From: Roseimaritima sediminicola
GTDB taxonomy: Bacteria; Planctomycetota; Planctomycetia; Pirellulales; Pirellulaceae
NCBI RefSeq assembly: GCF_009618275.1
Contig: NZ_WIAD01000006.1
Span: forward strand, 105,001 to 169,000
Reading direction: 5' to 3'
DNA length: 64,000 nt
Under the pieces are notes generated by a model, which ran no database searches, had not been told where the DNA came from, and saw only the letters and a list, made by a program, of their open reading frames with translations. Shown here piece after piece: positions 51,996 to 61,160 of the stretch. The first letter of the stretch is position 1; the number at the start of each line of letters is the position of its first letter. The position numbers and the translations under genes are program-made.

Positions 51996-54900
51996 TTATC
52001 GAATCGAAACAAAATCGTTATGGTTCATCAGGGTGTGAACGAGCCGCGTTCGCACGCGCCGCGCAAACGCTTCCTCATCGTCCGCCGCCGCATAGCTGAA
52101 GTCGCCAGACTTTGGATTACCGTTGTCGCCGAGGTCGCCAGACTTTGGACCCGCCGACGTGCCCCCTTCTTTATGCTGCTCGCGCCACAAGCGCCGCAGA
52201 GCGTCACAGTACTCGAGGCAGGCGGCCAGTTCCTGTGGATCGGGCTGGCGACCCAGCAAAGCCGTAAACACACCGGTCACCATCACGGCGTCGTCCTCTG
52301 TCTGACCGTTCGCATCACCGCTCGAGGCGGCCAAGTGGTCACCGATGCGGCCGGCCATCTCCAGCGTCAGCTTGCTGTTGGCCATCGCCAGAGCTTGCTG
52401 TGGGACCACGCTCTCCACACGGCGGTAACACTGCAGCAGATCGGCATCGTCGAACATCGATAAAAAGCGATTGTGATCGTCGCGAGAATGGCGGAAGTAA
52501 ATGCTGCGGCGGACCGAATCGCCATCGACCGCGACCGAGGGTCCGCCGATCTCCAGATCCAGGACGCCGGCCAGGTGCAAGACGGTGTCTCGCACCACTT
52601 GCGCTTCCATACGCCGCGTATGGGCGTGCCAGTACAAATCGTTTTCCGGGTCGGCATTCAGGCTGGCCGGATCGGCCGCAGCGGTCGAGGTATCACGCTG
52701 GTAGGCGTCGGAGGTACAGATCAAGCGGTGCAGATGACGGAAGCTCCAGCCCGATTCGATGAATTCGCTGGCCAGGTAATCCAGCACTTCGTGCAGCACT
52801 GGCTGTGGCGTTTGCAGGCCGAAGTCGAACACGTTCTCGACCAGCGGTTCACCGAAATGACGCATCCACACATGGTTCACCGCGACGCGTGCGGTCAGGG
52901 GGTTCTCGCGAGCCGTCATCCAGCGGGCGAGGGCCAGCCGACGGCCGCTGCTGGTCGCCGGATAGACCGCCGGGTAGTCTTCAAATTTGTGTTCCGGCGT
53001 TTCGAGGGCCTTGCGCGAGGCGCGAACGCTGCGGTAGGAGCCTTCGCCCGCGCGGGCCGCCTGCAACTGCTTCTCGGCCGCTTGCACCAGCTTTTCGGCT
53101 TGCTGTTGTTTCTTCTCGTCCTCGCCGGCTTCGAGCAACTTCAACGCCGCTTCGGCCCGTTGCTGGAACGCCTGGTCGATGGCCGCTTGCTCTGCCAGCG
53201 ATTCGGCGGCCGTGGGATCGTCGCCAGCGTAACGGGCGGTGTCTGCGGCCAAGGCCGAAGCCAGCGCGGTGCGTTCGGCTTTGGCTAACTCCCAAGCCGC
53301 CGCCGCACGTTCGGCAGCTGCTTTGGCATCGGCGACGCTGCTGGTGCCGGCCGCCGCCGGGGCATTCGCCGCGGGTTTCAGCGTTACGTCGGCGGCCAGC
53401 GAGCGGATGGTGATCGCATCGAAGGCTGCGGTCGCATCGAACGGAGCCAGGGAAAACGTGCCCTCGGGGCGGCGATCGGGCAACTGGTAAGCCAGCACGA
53501 AAGCGTCATCGATCCAGACGTTGACCAGCCGGTCGCGAACGGCAAATCGCAGGTTGAGAGGTTTGTCCAGCGGGATCGGCATCGCCACGCGGCCGTCGCC
53601 GGGGTACTGCGTTTTGCCATCTCGCGACAACGCCACCTGGACCTTGGGACCCGGCGCATGGGCGCTGGTGTAGACCGATTGGCTGTACCGGCCATCCTCG
53701 CTGGCGTCGAAACGGAAGGTCACGCTGCGGTAGGTCGGCCCGCCGGTGGTCGTGTACCGGCACCGCACTTCGAAATCTCGTGGCAGGGTGTGACGCAGCC
53801 GCAGCGATGCCTGGTCCCGGTTCGCTTGCGACTGAATCAGCATCCCGTCGCGATACTCCCAACCCGGCCCGGACAGCTCCCAGTCGTCGGGCGCGGCCGC
53901 ATCGAAGTCGTCGTGGAAATGAAACGACGGCTCGGTCGACGGTTCGGCATCAGCCTTCTGGCGAGCGACCTCGACAGCCTGGTGGGCTTTGTCCAGCCGT
54001 TGTTTTGCCGCAGCAACCTTCGCGTCGGCCGCGGCGATCAGGCTCTGCTGGGCTTCCGGACGCAGTGCCGGAGCGTAGCTTTGCGGCGGCAGCCGGACCG
54101 GTTCGATGGGCGGTTGGTAGGACGCAAACAACTCCGGAACGCTGGGCGAAATCGTCGTCTCTAGATCCGGCTGGGTGGGGTCGCCACGGAGGTGCAGGTG
54201 TGTGGTCGCATCCAGGTGGTTGTCGAACACGCGCGGCAGGCCATCGGCATCAAAGTCGCTGGTTCCCGGCACCGGGTCCAAACGAACCTGATGCGGTTCG
54301 AACAAGGCGCGAAACTGATAGTAATCTTTGTGGCTGATCGGATCGTATTTGTGGTCGTGGCATTTGGCGCAGTTCAGGGTCAGTCCCAGGAACGCCTTAC
54401 CGGTGTGTTCGACCGTGCTGTCCAGCCACGTGGTGCGGTTGAACAGGTAGTAGTTGCGAGCCAGGAAACCGGTCGCGGCCAGGGCGTCGCGGTCGGTGGG
54501 CGCGAGTTCGTCGCCAGCGAGCATCTCGTGGATCATCCGGTCGTAGCCCTTGTCGGCGTTCAGCGACGCGATGATCCAGTCGCGCCAGTGCCACATGTGT
54601 TTCTGGCTGTAACGCAGTTGTTTGCCCAGGCCGTACCAATCGGAGTATCGCCACACGTCCATCCAGTGACGCGCCCAGCGGACGCCGTGCTGGGGGTCGT
54701 GCAGCAATTCGTCGACGATCACCTCCCAGCGACGATCGTCGTTCAATTGTTCGACGGTCGGCGGCAATCCGATCAAATCCAAGTACAGCCGCCGCAGCCG
54801 CAGCGAACGCGGGGCGAGGCCGACCGGACGAACACCGGCTTGGGCGTGGCGGGCCGCAAGCAGGGCATCGATGGGGTTCGTGGCAGCCGAGCCATCGGCA

Positions 54901-55325
54901 CCGGCGACTTCGGGAACAGCCGGCCGCGAGATGGGCTGAAACGCCCAGTGTTCCAGGGGCCCGCCGGGAACCGCTTCTTCGGGAGCCGGAGCGCCCTGGT
55001 CGATCCAGCGCCGCAGCATCTGGACCTCTTCGGCCGTCAGCGGCGAACCCTCATGGGGCGGCGGCATCCGCAGATCGTCCTCGGCCGTCACCCGTTCGAT
55101 CAGCGAACTCGCCTCGGCATCGCCCGGATACACCGCCCCGCCCTCTTCCATCAGGGGCACCGTTTCCAGCCGCAGGCCGGCTTCCTGCTTCAGACGGCCG
55201 TGGCAGGCATAGCACTTGGTCTCCAGCAGCGGCTTGACTTTCGTCAGGTAGTCCACTTCCGTTTCGGCCAAGCCGTCCACGGTGCCCAGCAGCAAAAGGA
55301 CGAAGCAGAGAAGAGAACGGAGCAT
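51996..55325 (-). CDS. Planctomycete cytochrome-type DUF1549/DUF1553 protein
   Basis: The product is 1109 residues. The signal peptide is followed by a PSCyt1 cytochrome-like domain with haem motif CYACH (C38, C41, H42). DUF1549 (about 155-365; LYLDLIGLPPTVEQL, WMDVWRYSDWYGLG) comes next. A LamG/DUF1080-like beta-sandwich lies at about 470-650 and an Ala/Glu-rich coiled coil at about 660-770. DUF1553 (about 795-1060; RLALARWMTARENPLTARVA, NHVWMRHFGEPLV, RRSIYFRHSRD) follows. Near the C-terminus two copies of a dispersed DNA repeat are read as PKSGDLGDNGNPKSGDFSYA, apparently an in-frame invasion. It forms an operon with DUF1501 and is probably periplasmic. Confidence 0.92.
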   Translation of the reverse strand: MLRSLLCFVLLLLGTVDGLAETEVDYLTKVKPLLETKCYACHGRLKQEAGLRLETVPLMEEGGAVYPGDAEASSLIERVTAEDDLRMPPPHEGSPLTAEEVQMLRRWIDQGAPAPEEAVPGGPLEHWAFQPISRPAVPEVAGADGSAATNPIDALLAARHAQAGVRPVGLAPRSLRLRRLYLDLIGLPPTVEQLNDDRRWEVIVDELLHDPQHGVRWARHWMDVWRYSDWYGLGKQLRYSQKHMWHWRDWIIASLNADKGYDRMIHEMLAGDELAPTDRDALAATGFLARNYYLFNRTTWLDSTVEHTGKAFLGLTLNCAKCHDHKYDPISHKDYYQFRALFEPHQVRLDPVPGTSDFDADGLPRVFDNHLDATTHLHLRGDPTQPDLETTISPSVPELFASYQPPIEPVRLPPQSYAPALRPEAQQSLIAAADAKVAAAKQRLDKAHQAVEVARQKADAEPSTEPSFHFHDDFDAAAPDDWELSGPGWEYRDGMLIQSQANRDQASLRLRHTLPRDFEVRCRYTTTGGPTYRSVTFRFDASEDGRYSQSVYTSAHAPGPKVQVALSRDGKTQYPGDGRVAMPIPLDKPLNLRFAVRDRLVNVWIDDAFVLAYQLPDRRPEGTFSLAPFDATAAFDAITIRSLAADVTLKPAANAPAAAGTSSVADAKAAAERAAAAWELAKAERTALASALAADTARYAGDDPTAAESLAEQAAIDQAFQQRAEAALKLLEAGEDEKKQQQAEKLVQAAEKQLQAARAGEGSYRSVRASRKALETPEHKFEDYPAVYPATSSGRRLALARWMTARENPLTARVAVNHVWMRHFGEPLVENVFDFGLQTPQPVLHEVLDYLASEFIESGWSFRHLHRLICTSDAYQRDTSTAAADPASLNADPENDLYWHAHTRRMEAQVVRDTVLHLAGVLDLEIGGPSVAVDGDSVRRSIYFRHSRDDHNRFLSMFDDADLLQCYRRVESVVPQQALAMANSKLTLEMAGRIGDHLAASSGDANGQTEDDAVMVTGVFTALLGRQPDPQELAACLEYCDALRRLWREQHKEGGTSAGPKSGDLGDNGNPKSGDFSYAAADDEEAFARRVRTRLVHTLMNHNDFVSIR
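52085..52150. repeat. Dispersed repeat family inside a coding region
   Basis: Two copies of TAGCTGAAGTCGCCAGACTTTGG-type sequence, at about 52091-52112 and 52132-52150, lie inside the DUF1553 gene in frame. Intergenic relatives are at 12375, 33200 and 55700. Confidence 0.85.
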
Positions 55326-55345
55326 GGATGAGCCATCCAGATAGA

Positions 55346-55621
55346 GTCGCCTTTCGCTCCGCGAAAGTTGTGGAAACAGAGTCGTCTTTCGCTCCGCGAA
55401 AGTTGTGGAAACAGAGTCGCCTTTCGCTCCGCGAAAGTTGTGGAAACAGAGTCGCCTTTCGCTCCGCGAAAGTTGTGGAGGTGGTTTATAGCTGCTTTGT
55501 ACTACTTTCGCGGAGCGAAAGGCGACACTCGGCTACTTTCGCGGAGCGAAAGGCGACACTCGACTACTTTCGCGGAGCGAAAGGCGACACTCGACTACTT
55601 TCGCGGAGCGAAAGGCGACAC
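55346..55621. repeat. CTTTCGC palindrome array, cluster 4 (4 forward, 4 inverted)
   Basis: Four forward units at about 31-bp spacing face four inverted units at about 32-bp spacing across a 40-bp centre (about 55468-55502). It is a nearly symmetrical head-to-head array between the two planctomycete cytochrome modules. A copy of the SKVWRLQL-type dispersed repeat (55639-55725) follows. No gene is present in 55326-55758. Confidence 0.92.
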
Positions 55622-55638
55622 TCGATTACTGGTAAACG

Positions 55639-55725
55639 CGTCCAGGTTTAACTTTGGGGTAGCCGAGTTCGCCAGAGATTGGATCGAGGCAACGAAAAGA
55701 TCCAAAGTCTGGCGACTTCAGCTAT
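55639..55725. repeat. Dispersed repeat ending AAAGTCTGGCGACTTCAGCT, copy B
   Basis: Partner of 33137-33235. Similarity covers TCCAGGTT, GATTGGATCGAGGC and the 24-bp end. It lies about 30 bp from the stop codon of the DUF1552 gene. Confidence 0.75.
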
Positions 55726-55758
55726 GACCAGACTCGAAAATCAACTGTTGACGAACCT

Positions 55759-57102
55759 CTATGCCAGGATGTCGGTGAACCGGCCGGTGCTGTCGCCGAT
55801 CGATTCGGCTGGGGTTCCCAGGGTGTCGAGCATCGTCAGGAACAGGTTGGCCATCGGCGTTTCCTCTTTGCGGACGATGTGTTCGCCGGTGCGGAACTGG
55901 CCGCCTGCGCCGCCCGCAAACACGATCGGCAATTCGTGGTGCTGATGGCGGTTGCCGTCGCTGATCCCGCTGCCGTACATGACCATGCTGTGATCCAGCA
56001 GGGTGCCGGTGCCTTCGGAGACACTGTCCATCTTCTCGAGGAAGTAGGCGAATTGTTCGACCAGGTAGTGGTCGATTATCGACAGGCTCTTCACCTTGTC
56101 GGCGTGGTTGCGGTGATGGCTTAGCGCGTGGTGAGCGTCGTTGACGCCGGCTTCTTTGTAGACGCGGTTGCCACCGGCGTTGTCCAGCATCAGCGTAGCG
56201 ACACGGGTGGAGTCGGTCTGGAAGCCCAGCACCATGATGTCGTACATCAACCGAGCGTGTTCGCGGAACGTTTCCGGGCGTCCATCGGGAACTTTCAAAT
56301 CGGGCATCGCGGCCCGCTCTTCCGCTTCGGTCAACTCGATGCGGCGTTCCAGATCGCGAACCGACGAGAAGTACTCGTCGATCTTGCGTTTGTCGGAACC
56401 GCCGGCGCGTTTCAGCAGTGCCTTGGCGTCACTGGCCACGACGTCCAGCACGCTTTGGCGATAGAAATCGCGTTCGCGTCGACCCTTGACGTCGCCGTTG
56501 CCGAACAGGCGTTCGAAGGCGGCCTTGGGCGTCACCTCCTTGCTCATCGGCTGGGTGGGGCTGCGCCAGGAGATGTTCGAGGAATAGGCACAGCTGTAAC
56601 CGCTGTCACAGCTGCCCGCATTGCGGCTGGTCGTCAGCCCCAGTTCGATCGAGCTGAGTTTGGTTTGGCCTTCCAATTGGCGAGCGGCGACCTGGTCGAC
56701 CGAAACGCCGACATAGATGTTGCTGGCCGTTTTGACGGGATGGGCGGCGGTCAGGAACGTGGCCGAACAGCGAGCGTGGTCGCCGGCACCGTCGCCGTGG
56801 GCGCGTCCTTGGTCGAGGGCCAGTCCCGAGATCACGTTCAGTTTCGACTTGAACGGCTCCAAAGGCTTGAGCGTCTTGGACAGTTGCCAATCACGCCCTT
56901 GGCCCTGGGGCGTCCAATCGGGCATGATCGCGCCGTTGGGAAAGAAGATGCAAGCCATGCGCGTCGGCGCCGTCGCCGGAGTGCCGGCCGCCGCCTGGGC
57001 GACACCTTGCACCGAGGGCAGCATGGCATCCAACAGAGGCAGGCCCACGAGGGCGCCCGCACCACGCAAAAACGTTCGGCGTTTAAGATTCAGCTGCGAC
57101 AT
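55759..57102 (-). CDS. DUF1552 protein, Tat-exported
   Basis: The product is 447 residues. The twin-arginine leader is KRRTFLRGAGALVGLPLLDA. The DUF1552 body has MACIFFPNGAIMPDWTP, KLNVISGLALDQGRAHGDGA, GDHARCSATFLTAAHPVKT, SVDQVAARQLEG, CAYSSNISWRSPTQPM and DHSMVMYGSGISDGNRHQHH. The family is fixed beside DUF1592-type cytochrome proteins in planctomycetes and is remotely related to DUF1501 hydrolases. It overlaps nothing but lies 5 bp after the DUF1592 gene, so the two form an operon. Confidence 0.93.
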   Translation of the reverse strand: MSQLNLKRRTFLRGAGALVGLPLLDAMLPSVQGVAQAAAGTPATAPTRMACIFFPNGAIMPDWTPQGQGRDWQLSKTLKPLEPFKSKLNVISGLALDQGRAHGDGAGDHARCSATFLTAAHPVKTASNIYVGVSVDQVAARQLEGQTKLSSIELGLTTSRNAGSCDSGYSCAYSSNISWRSPTQPMSKEVTPKAAFERLFGNGDVKGRRERDFYRQSVLDVVASDAKALLKRAGGSDKRKIDEYFSSVRDLERRIELTEAEERAAMPDLKVPDGRPETFREHARLMYDIMVLGFQTDSTRVATLMLDNAGGNRVYKEAGVNDAHHALSHHRNHADKVKSLSIIDHYLVEQFAYFLEKMDSVSEGTGTLLDHSMVMYGSGISDGNRHQHHELPIVFAGGAGGQFRTGEHIVRKEETPMANLFLTMLDTLGTPAESIGDSTGRFTDILA

Positions 57103-57107
57103 GGTGA

Positions 57108-59591
57108 TTACTTCTCTTCCAGAGTGTGAAAGCGAAACGGTTTACTGAGTGCGACAGCGGTCGCCAAAGCCACGAAGCGGTGCTCCGATTCGGCGGATTC
57201 GGCGACGATGTCCGTCAAGAAACAACGATCCACGGGGGTCAGTTCGCGACCGATGGCGAACGTCAACAGGCGGTCAGCCATGGTGTTGACGAAGGCCTCG
57301 CTCTCGGTCTTGCGAAGCTGTTCGATCAGGGGCAAGGCGCCGTCAAAATTGCGGCCACCGGGCAGGACGCCTGTGGCGTCGATCGGCTGGCCGCGTTCTT
57401 CACTGCGGTAGCCGCCCAGGGGGCCAAAGTTCTCCAGGCCAAAACCCAATTGGTCCATCACGCGGTGGCAGGAGGCACAGGCCGGGTCGGCGCGATGGGC
57501 TTCCAGCTGCACGCGGAGCGAAGCGTCGGGATTCGACGTCGCGGTTTCCTCCAGTTCGGGAACGCCCGCAGGCGGATCCGGCGGACGCGTGCCCATCAAC
57601 GTTTCCATGATCCACTTGCCGCGTTTGACCGGCGAGGTGCGGCCCGGGTTACTGGTCAGCGTCAGGACGCTGGCATGCGTCAGGATGCCGCTGCGACCCG
57701 CCTCCTGCACCGACACCAGACGAAACTCGTCGCCCTCCACCCCGTCGATGCCGTAGTGGGCAGCCAGCCGTTCGTTGACGTACGTCTGGGCGGAATCCAG
57801 CAGCGTGAGGACGCTGCGGTTTTCGCGGACCACATCGCGGAACAGCAACAACGTCTCCTGACGCATCGCTTCACGCAGGGAATCGTCAAAATCGGGAAAC
57901 TGCGTGGGGTCGGGTTCGAACTGGTCCAGGTTGCGAAGCCCCAGCCACTGGGCGGCGAAGTTCTCGCCCAATGCCTCGGCTCGCTCGTCTTTCAACATCC
58001 GCGCAACCTGCTCGCGCAAGACCGCTTCGTCGCTCAACTTGCCTTCATCGGCCAACCGCAGCAGTTCCTCGTCCGGCATGCTGCTCCACAGAAAGTACGA
58101 CAACCGGCTGGCCAGTTGATGATCGGTCAGGGGGCGGACCGCGCCGGGTTCGAGCGTGTCGTTCTCCGGCGGCAGTTCGACGCGGAACAGGAACCGGGGC
58201 GAGACGAGGATTGCGCTGACGGTCACCTGCATCGCTCGCTCGAACGATTTCTCTCGCTTGTGCATCTGTTCGGTCAGTCGCGCATAGGCGTCAACCGTTT
58301 GGTCATCGACCGGTCCGCGGAAAGCTCGCCGCAGCAGCGGCTGGAGGCATAGCTTGGCCGCTTCGCGAACGCTGCGGTCCTTGGCGGGATAGTGCGTCAG
58401 GATCCGCGGGTGCGAAGCCGGAATCAAGCCTTCGGGCGTGCCTTCGGGACCATTCAGTGTGACCTTGCGAAGCATGTACGCGACGTCTTGTTCGGCGGCC
58501 TTGCGGTCGACTTTGATGGATTTGCCCACCGCCGCGCGTCCGGCCGCGATCTCTTCTTCGGTCAACCGTTCGACGCCCGCCAGGACCGTTTTGCCAGGCT
58601 GGGCCTCGGCGTCTTGCTCCAGCAAGCCGAACAACAATCGCGTGCGACCTTTGTTCAGCGTCACCTTCACCGAACTGTGAGCGCTGCCGCCACTGCTGCC
58701 GTAGTGTTTCAATTCGCAGGAGTCGAGCAACACGCCTTCGGCGTCGAACACGCCGACTCGTACCGTTTGGTCCTTTTCGGTCGCGCCACCGCGAATGTGC
58801 AATCGATAGTGGCCGGTGTAGGGAACCTGCATCTCGGTCCAAGCGATCGTATCGGCCGCTAGGAAGTGACCGTAGAAGCTGCCCACCCAAGCATCGCCGA
58901 GGGTCAGGATCTGATCGCCGGAATGTTCGATGTCTTTGCGTTCGATGTTGCGCGGATCAAAGATGACTTGTCGAGAAACCTGTTCCGCCGCCGCCATGTA
59001 CTTTTCGAACAACATTGGCGGGATCGACAACACGTCGCCGTTGTTATCGAATCCGGCCCCGACCTCATCCGAGGGAAAGGAGTCCGAGACGCTCAGCGGC
59101 ACGCCGAACAGATCGCTGATTGTGTTGTCGTACTCGGCGCGGTTCAATCGCCGTACGGTCACTTTGCCGGGCCGAGGATCCAGGTCGCAGGCCGCGCTGT
59201 AGAGGACGCGGTCCAGAGACTGAACCAGGCCCGCACGCTGGTCGTCGCTCAGTGGTTCGGCGTCTTCGGGGGGCATCGCCCCGAACTGAACCATCTCCAG
59301 CACTCGCTTCCACAACCCCTGGTTGGCGGCGATGCCTTCGACGCTGGCGAACTGCGACAGATCGACCTCGGCCTCCTGGTAGTCCTCGTTGTGACAATCC
59401 AGGCAGTGGGAGCGGATCAAGTCCGCACCGGACTCGGCCCAGTCTTCGGCGGGGGTCGAATGAGGAGTCGGGCTCGGCTTCGCAGCGTCGGCAGCCAACA
59501 GGGATTTGCCACCCGGCAGAAGGGGCGAATCGGCTGACAGCAGGCAGGACGCCGCAAGCGTTACCAAGCATATGACTGCGCGTAACCGCAT
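57108..59591 (-). CDS. Planctomycete cytochrome-type DUF1587/1595/1592/1588/1585 protein
   Basis: The product is 827 residues. After the signal peptide a cytochrome-like segment has CLDCH (C63, C66, H67). The ordered domains are DUF1587 (VTVRRLNRAEYDNTISDLFG) and a beta-rich ligand-binding-like middle. DUF1595 (LCLQPLLRRAFRGPVDDQTV), DUF1592 (LASRLSYFLWSSMPDEELLR) and DUF1588 (GILTHASVLTLTSNPGRTSP, ending with a second CASCH motif) follow. DUF1585 (MADRLLTFAIGRELTPVDR) closes the protein. Two haem sites suggest electron transfer to or from the DUF1552 partner; the substrate is unknown. Confidence 0.93.
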   Translation of the reverse strand: MRLRAVICLVTLAASCLLSADSPLLPGGKSLLAADAAKPSPTPHSTPAEDWAESGADLIRSHCLDCHNEDYQEAEVDLSQFASVEGIAANQGLWKRVLEMVQFGAMPPEDAEPLSDDQRAGLVQSLDRVLYSAACDLDPRPGKVTVRRLNRAEYDNTISDLFGVPLSVSDSFPSDEVGAGFDNNGDVLSIPPMLFEKYMAAAEQVSRQVIFDPRNIERKDIEHSGDQILTLGDAWVGSFYGHFLAADTIAWTEMQVPYTGHYRLHIRGGATEKDQTVRVGVFDAEGVLLDSCELKHYGSSGGSAHSSVKVTLNKGRTRLLFGLLEQDAEAQPGKTVLAGVERLTEEEIAAGRAAVGKSIKVDRKAAEQDVAYMLRKVTLNGPEGTPEGLIPASHPRILTHYPAKDRSVREAAKLCLQPLLRRAFRGPVDDQTVDAYARLTEQMHKREKSFERAMQVTVSAILVSPRFLFRVELPPENDTLEPGAVRPLTDHQLASRLSYFLWSSMPDEELLRLADEGKLSDEAVLREQVARMLKDERAEALGENFAAQWLGLRNLDQFEPDPTQFPDFDDSLREAMRQETLLLFRDVVRENRSVLTLLDSAQTYVNERLAAHYGIDGVEGDEFRLVSVQEAGRSGILTHASVLTLTSNPGRTSPVKRGKWIMETLMGTRPPDPPAGVPELEETATSNPDASLRVQLEAHRADPACASCHRVMDQLGFGLENFGPLGGYRSEERGQPIDATGVLPGGRNFDGALPLIEQLRKTESEAFVNTMADRLLTFAIGRELTPVDRCFLTDIVAESAESEHRFVALATAVALSKPFRFHTLEEK

Positions 59592-59745
59592 GAGCAGATC
59601 AAAGTGGGGGTAAATGGGGTGGGAGCTTGCCGAAGCAGCTATTGATCACCGTCGGACAATTGCCCGGGGCAACAACAGGTCTTTTTTGGCAAGGGGGTTT
59701 ATTAAGGCGGGAACGGTTGATTATAGCGGCTCGGCCACCCCAGAT

Positions 59746-59889
59746 TCAAGGCAAACCCGCTAAAACGGCGATTTCGAAGCGGCTTTGTCCCGGCCGTGAC
59801 TTCTGCTCAGGTTCCTTGGTTTCGTACCAAGTCGCATCTCGGATCACATCTTCGTCGAATAGCGGGTGGAACCGTGCGGTTCTAGCCAT
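59746..59889 (-). pseudogene. ParE/RelE-like toxin remnant
   Basis: A short frame (MARTARFHPLFDEDVIRDAT...) keeps the N-terminal strand-helix of ParE-type toxins, including the WYE motif (DATWYETKEPEQ). It then diverges and stops after 47 residues, against about 95 expected. Its ATG overlaps the stop of the antitoxin-like frame by 8 bp, the arrangement of an authentic type II pair. The loss of the C-terminal half, which carries the catalytic residues, makes it a probable pseudogene. Confidence 0.6.
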
Positions 59890-60115
59890 CCCGCCATTGC
59901 TGGATTCGATTAACAACTTCGGTGTGCGTCTTGCCGGGATTTGGATCTGAGAGCATTTCGTCGCGACGACGCTCGGCCTCGGTGATCGCCCAGTCAGGTA
60001 GCGGAATTAGATTCGATTCAGACGTTGCTTTCACAGGCTGGAAGCCTATGCCACTGTTCACAGGCTGGAAGCCTATGCCACTGTTCACAGGCTGGAAGCC
60101 TATGCCACTGTTCAC
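59882..60115 (-). pseudogene. Addiction-module antitoxin remnant with repeat-derived N-terminus
   Basis: The frame is 77 residues. The C-terminal half (PLPDWAITEAERRRDEMLSD, then NPGKTHTEVVNRIQQWR) resembles the end of PF09720/TIGR02574-type antitoxins. The N-terminal part is NSGIGFQPV repeated three times, the translation of the dispersed AGGCTGGAAGCCT repeat. The original N-terminal helices are missing. It is probably a decayed antitoxin whose 5' end was replaced by repeats. Confidence 0.6.
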
Positions 60116-60138
60116 AGGCTGGAAGCCTATGCCACTTT
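60031..60138. repeat. AGGCT-GGA-AGCCT repeat, four 27-bp copies
   Basis: Units TCACAGGCTGGAAGCCTATG continuing CCACTGT start at 60031, 60058, 60085 and 60112. The last copy ends next to the stop codon of the SDR gene (60140-60142). Confidence 0.95.
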
Positions 60139-60139
60139 T

Positions 60140-60952
60140 TTATTTTCCTGGCCAGTGCTCGGGCATGTCGGGTTGCTGCCAGACGCTCATGCCGCCGTCG
60201 ACCAACAGCGTTTGGCCATGGACGTGCGCGGCCGCGTCGCTGAGCAGAAACACCGCGGGCGGTCCGCAGACCGAGGCGTCGGGCACTTGGCCCGCCGGCG
60301 TGTGCAGCTGCATCCAGTCCGCGAAACCCGGCAGGTCGATCGCCGGATTGGTCAGCGGCGTGCGGACCAGCCCCGGAGCCATGCTGTTGACGCGGATCCC
60401 GTGGGGAGCGAGCGCCACGCACAGTGAACGCACCATCGCCGCGACAGCTCCTTTGCTGCAGTCGTAGGCCACGTGATCCGGTTCGGCCAGGAAACCGTTG
60501 ATCGAACCGGTGAACAGGACGCGGCCCGCCGTGCCGCTTTCGACCCAGCGGCGAGCGAGCGCCTGGGTCAGATGAAACCCGGCCGCGACGTTGATCTGCA
60601 GCGTGCGTTGAAAACGCTCCGGCGCCATCTCCAAGAACGGCTCGTCGATAAATACACCGGCATTGTTGACCAACAGATCGACCGCACAGCCCAGAGCGTC
60701 GATCTGTGAGAGCAACCGCTCGGTCGCCGCGGGTTGGTCGTCGGCCAAGTCGCCGGTGACCAGTTCACAGCGGACGCCCGCGTCGCGGCATGCGGCCAGG
60801 GTGGCTTGAGCGACGGCATCATCCCGCAGGCCGTGCAGCACCACGCTCGCGCCGGCCGCGGCGATCGCTTGAGCGATCGCTGCGCCGACGCCTTGGGTGC
60901 CGCCGGTGATCAGGGCTGTGCGGCCGTCTAGACGGAAGGGGTGGGGGGCCAT
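60140..60952 (-). CDS. Short-chain dehydrogenase/reductase
   Basis: The product is 270 residues, a classical NAD(P)-dependent SDR. It has the cofactor motif ALITGGTQGVGAAIA, DLLVNNAGVF, catalytic Ser in VLFTGSINGF and YxxxK in VAYDCSKGAVAAM, then VRVNSMAPGLVRTPL-type and VDGGMSVW at the C-terminus. The substrate is unknown; the family covers sugar, polyol and acyl reductases. Its 3' end runs into the AGGCT-GGA-AGCCT array and its 5' side into a second array. Confidence 0.92.
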   Translation of the reverse strand: MAPHPFRLDGRTALITGGTQGVGAAIAQAIAAAGASVVLHGLRDDAVAQATLAACRDAGVRCELVTGDLADDQPAATERLLSQIDALGCAVDLLVNNAGVFIDEPFLEMAPERFQRTLQINVAAGFHLTQALARRWVESGTAGRVLFTGSINGFLAEPDHVAYDCSKGAVAAMVRSLCVALAPHGIRVNSMAPGLVRTPLTNPAIDLPGFADWMQLHTPAGQVPDASVCGPPAVFLLSDAAAHVHGQTLLVDGGMSVWQQPDMPEHWPGK

Positions 60953-60983
60953 GGTGGGCGGGGGGGTTGGATGCTGGTTTCTT

Positions 60984-61155
60984 TCACAGGCTGGAAGCCT
61001 GTGCCACTGTTTTCACAGGCTGGAAGCCTATGCCACTGATTTCACAGGCTGGAAGCCTATGCCACTGTTTTCACAGGCTGGAAGCCTATGCCACTGATTT
61101 CACAGGCTGGAAGCCTATGCCACTGATTTCACAGGCTGGAAGCCTATGCCACTGT
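60984..61155. repeat. AGGCT-GGA-AGCCT repeat, six 29-bp copies
   Basis: Copies begin at 60984, 61013, 61042, 61071, 61100 and 61129 and alternate GTTT/GATT linkers. They separate the SDR from the downstream end of the LarA-like gene, 6 bp from its stop. Confidence 0.95.
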
Positions 61156-61160
61156 TTTTG

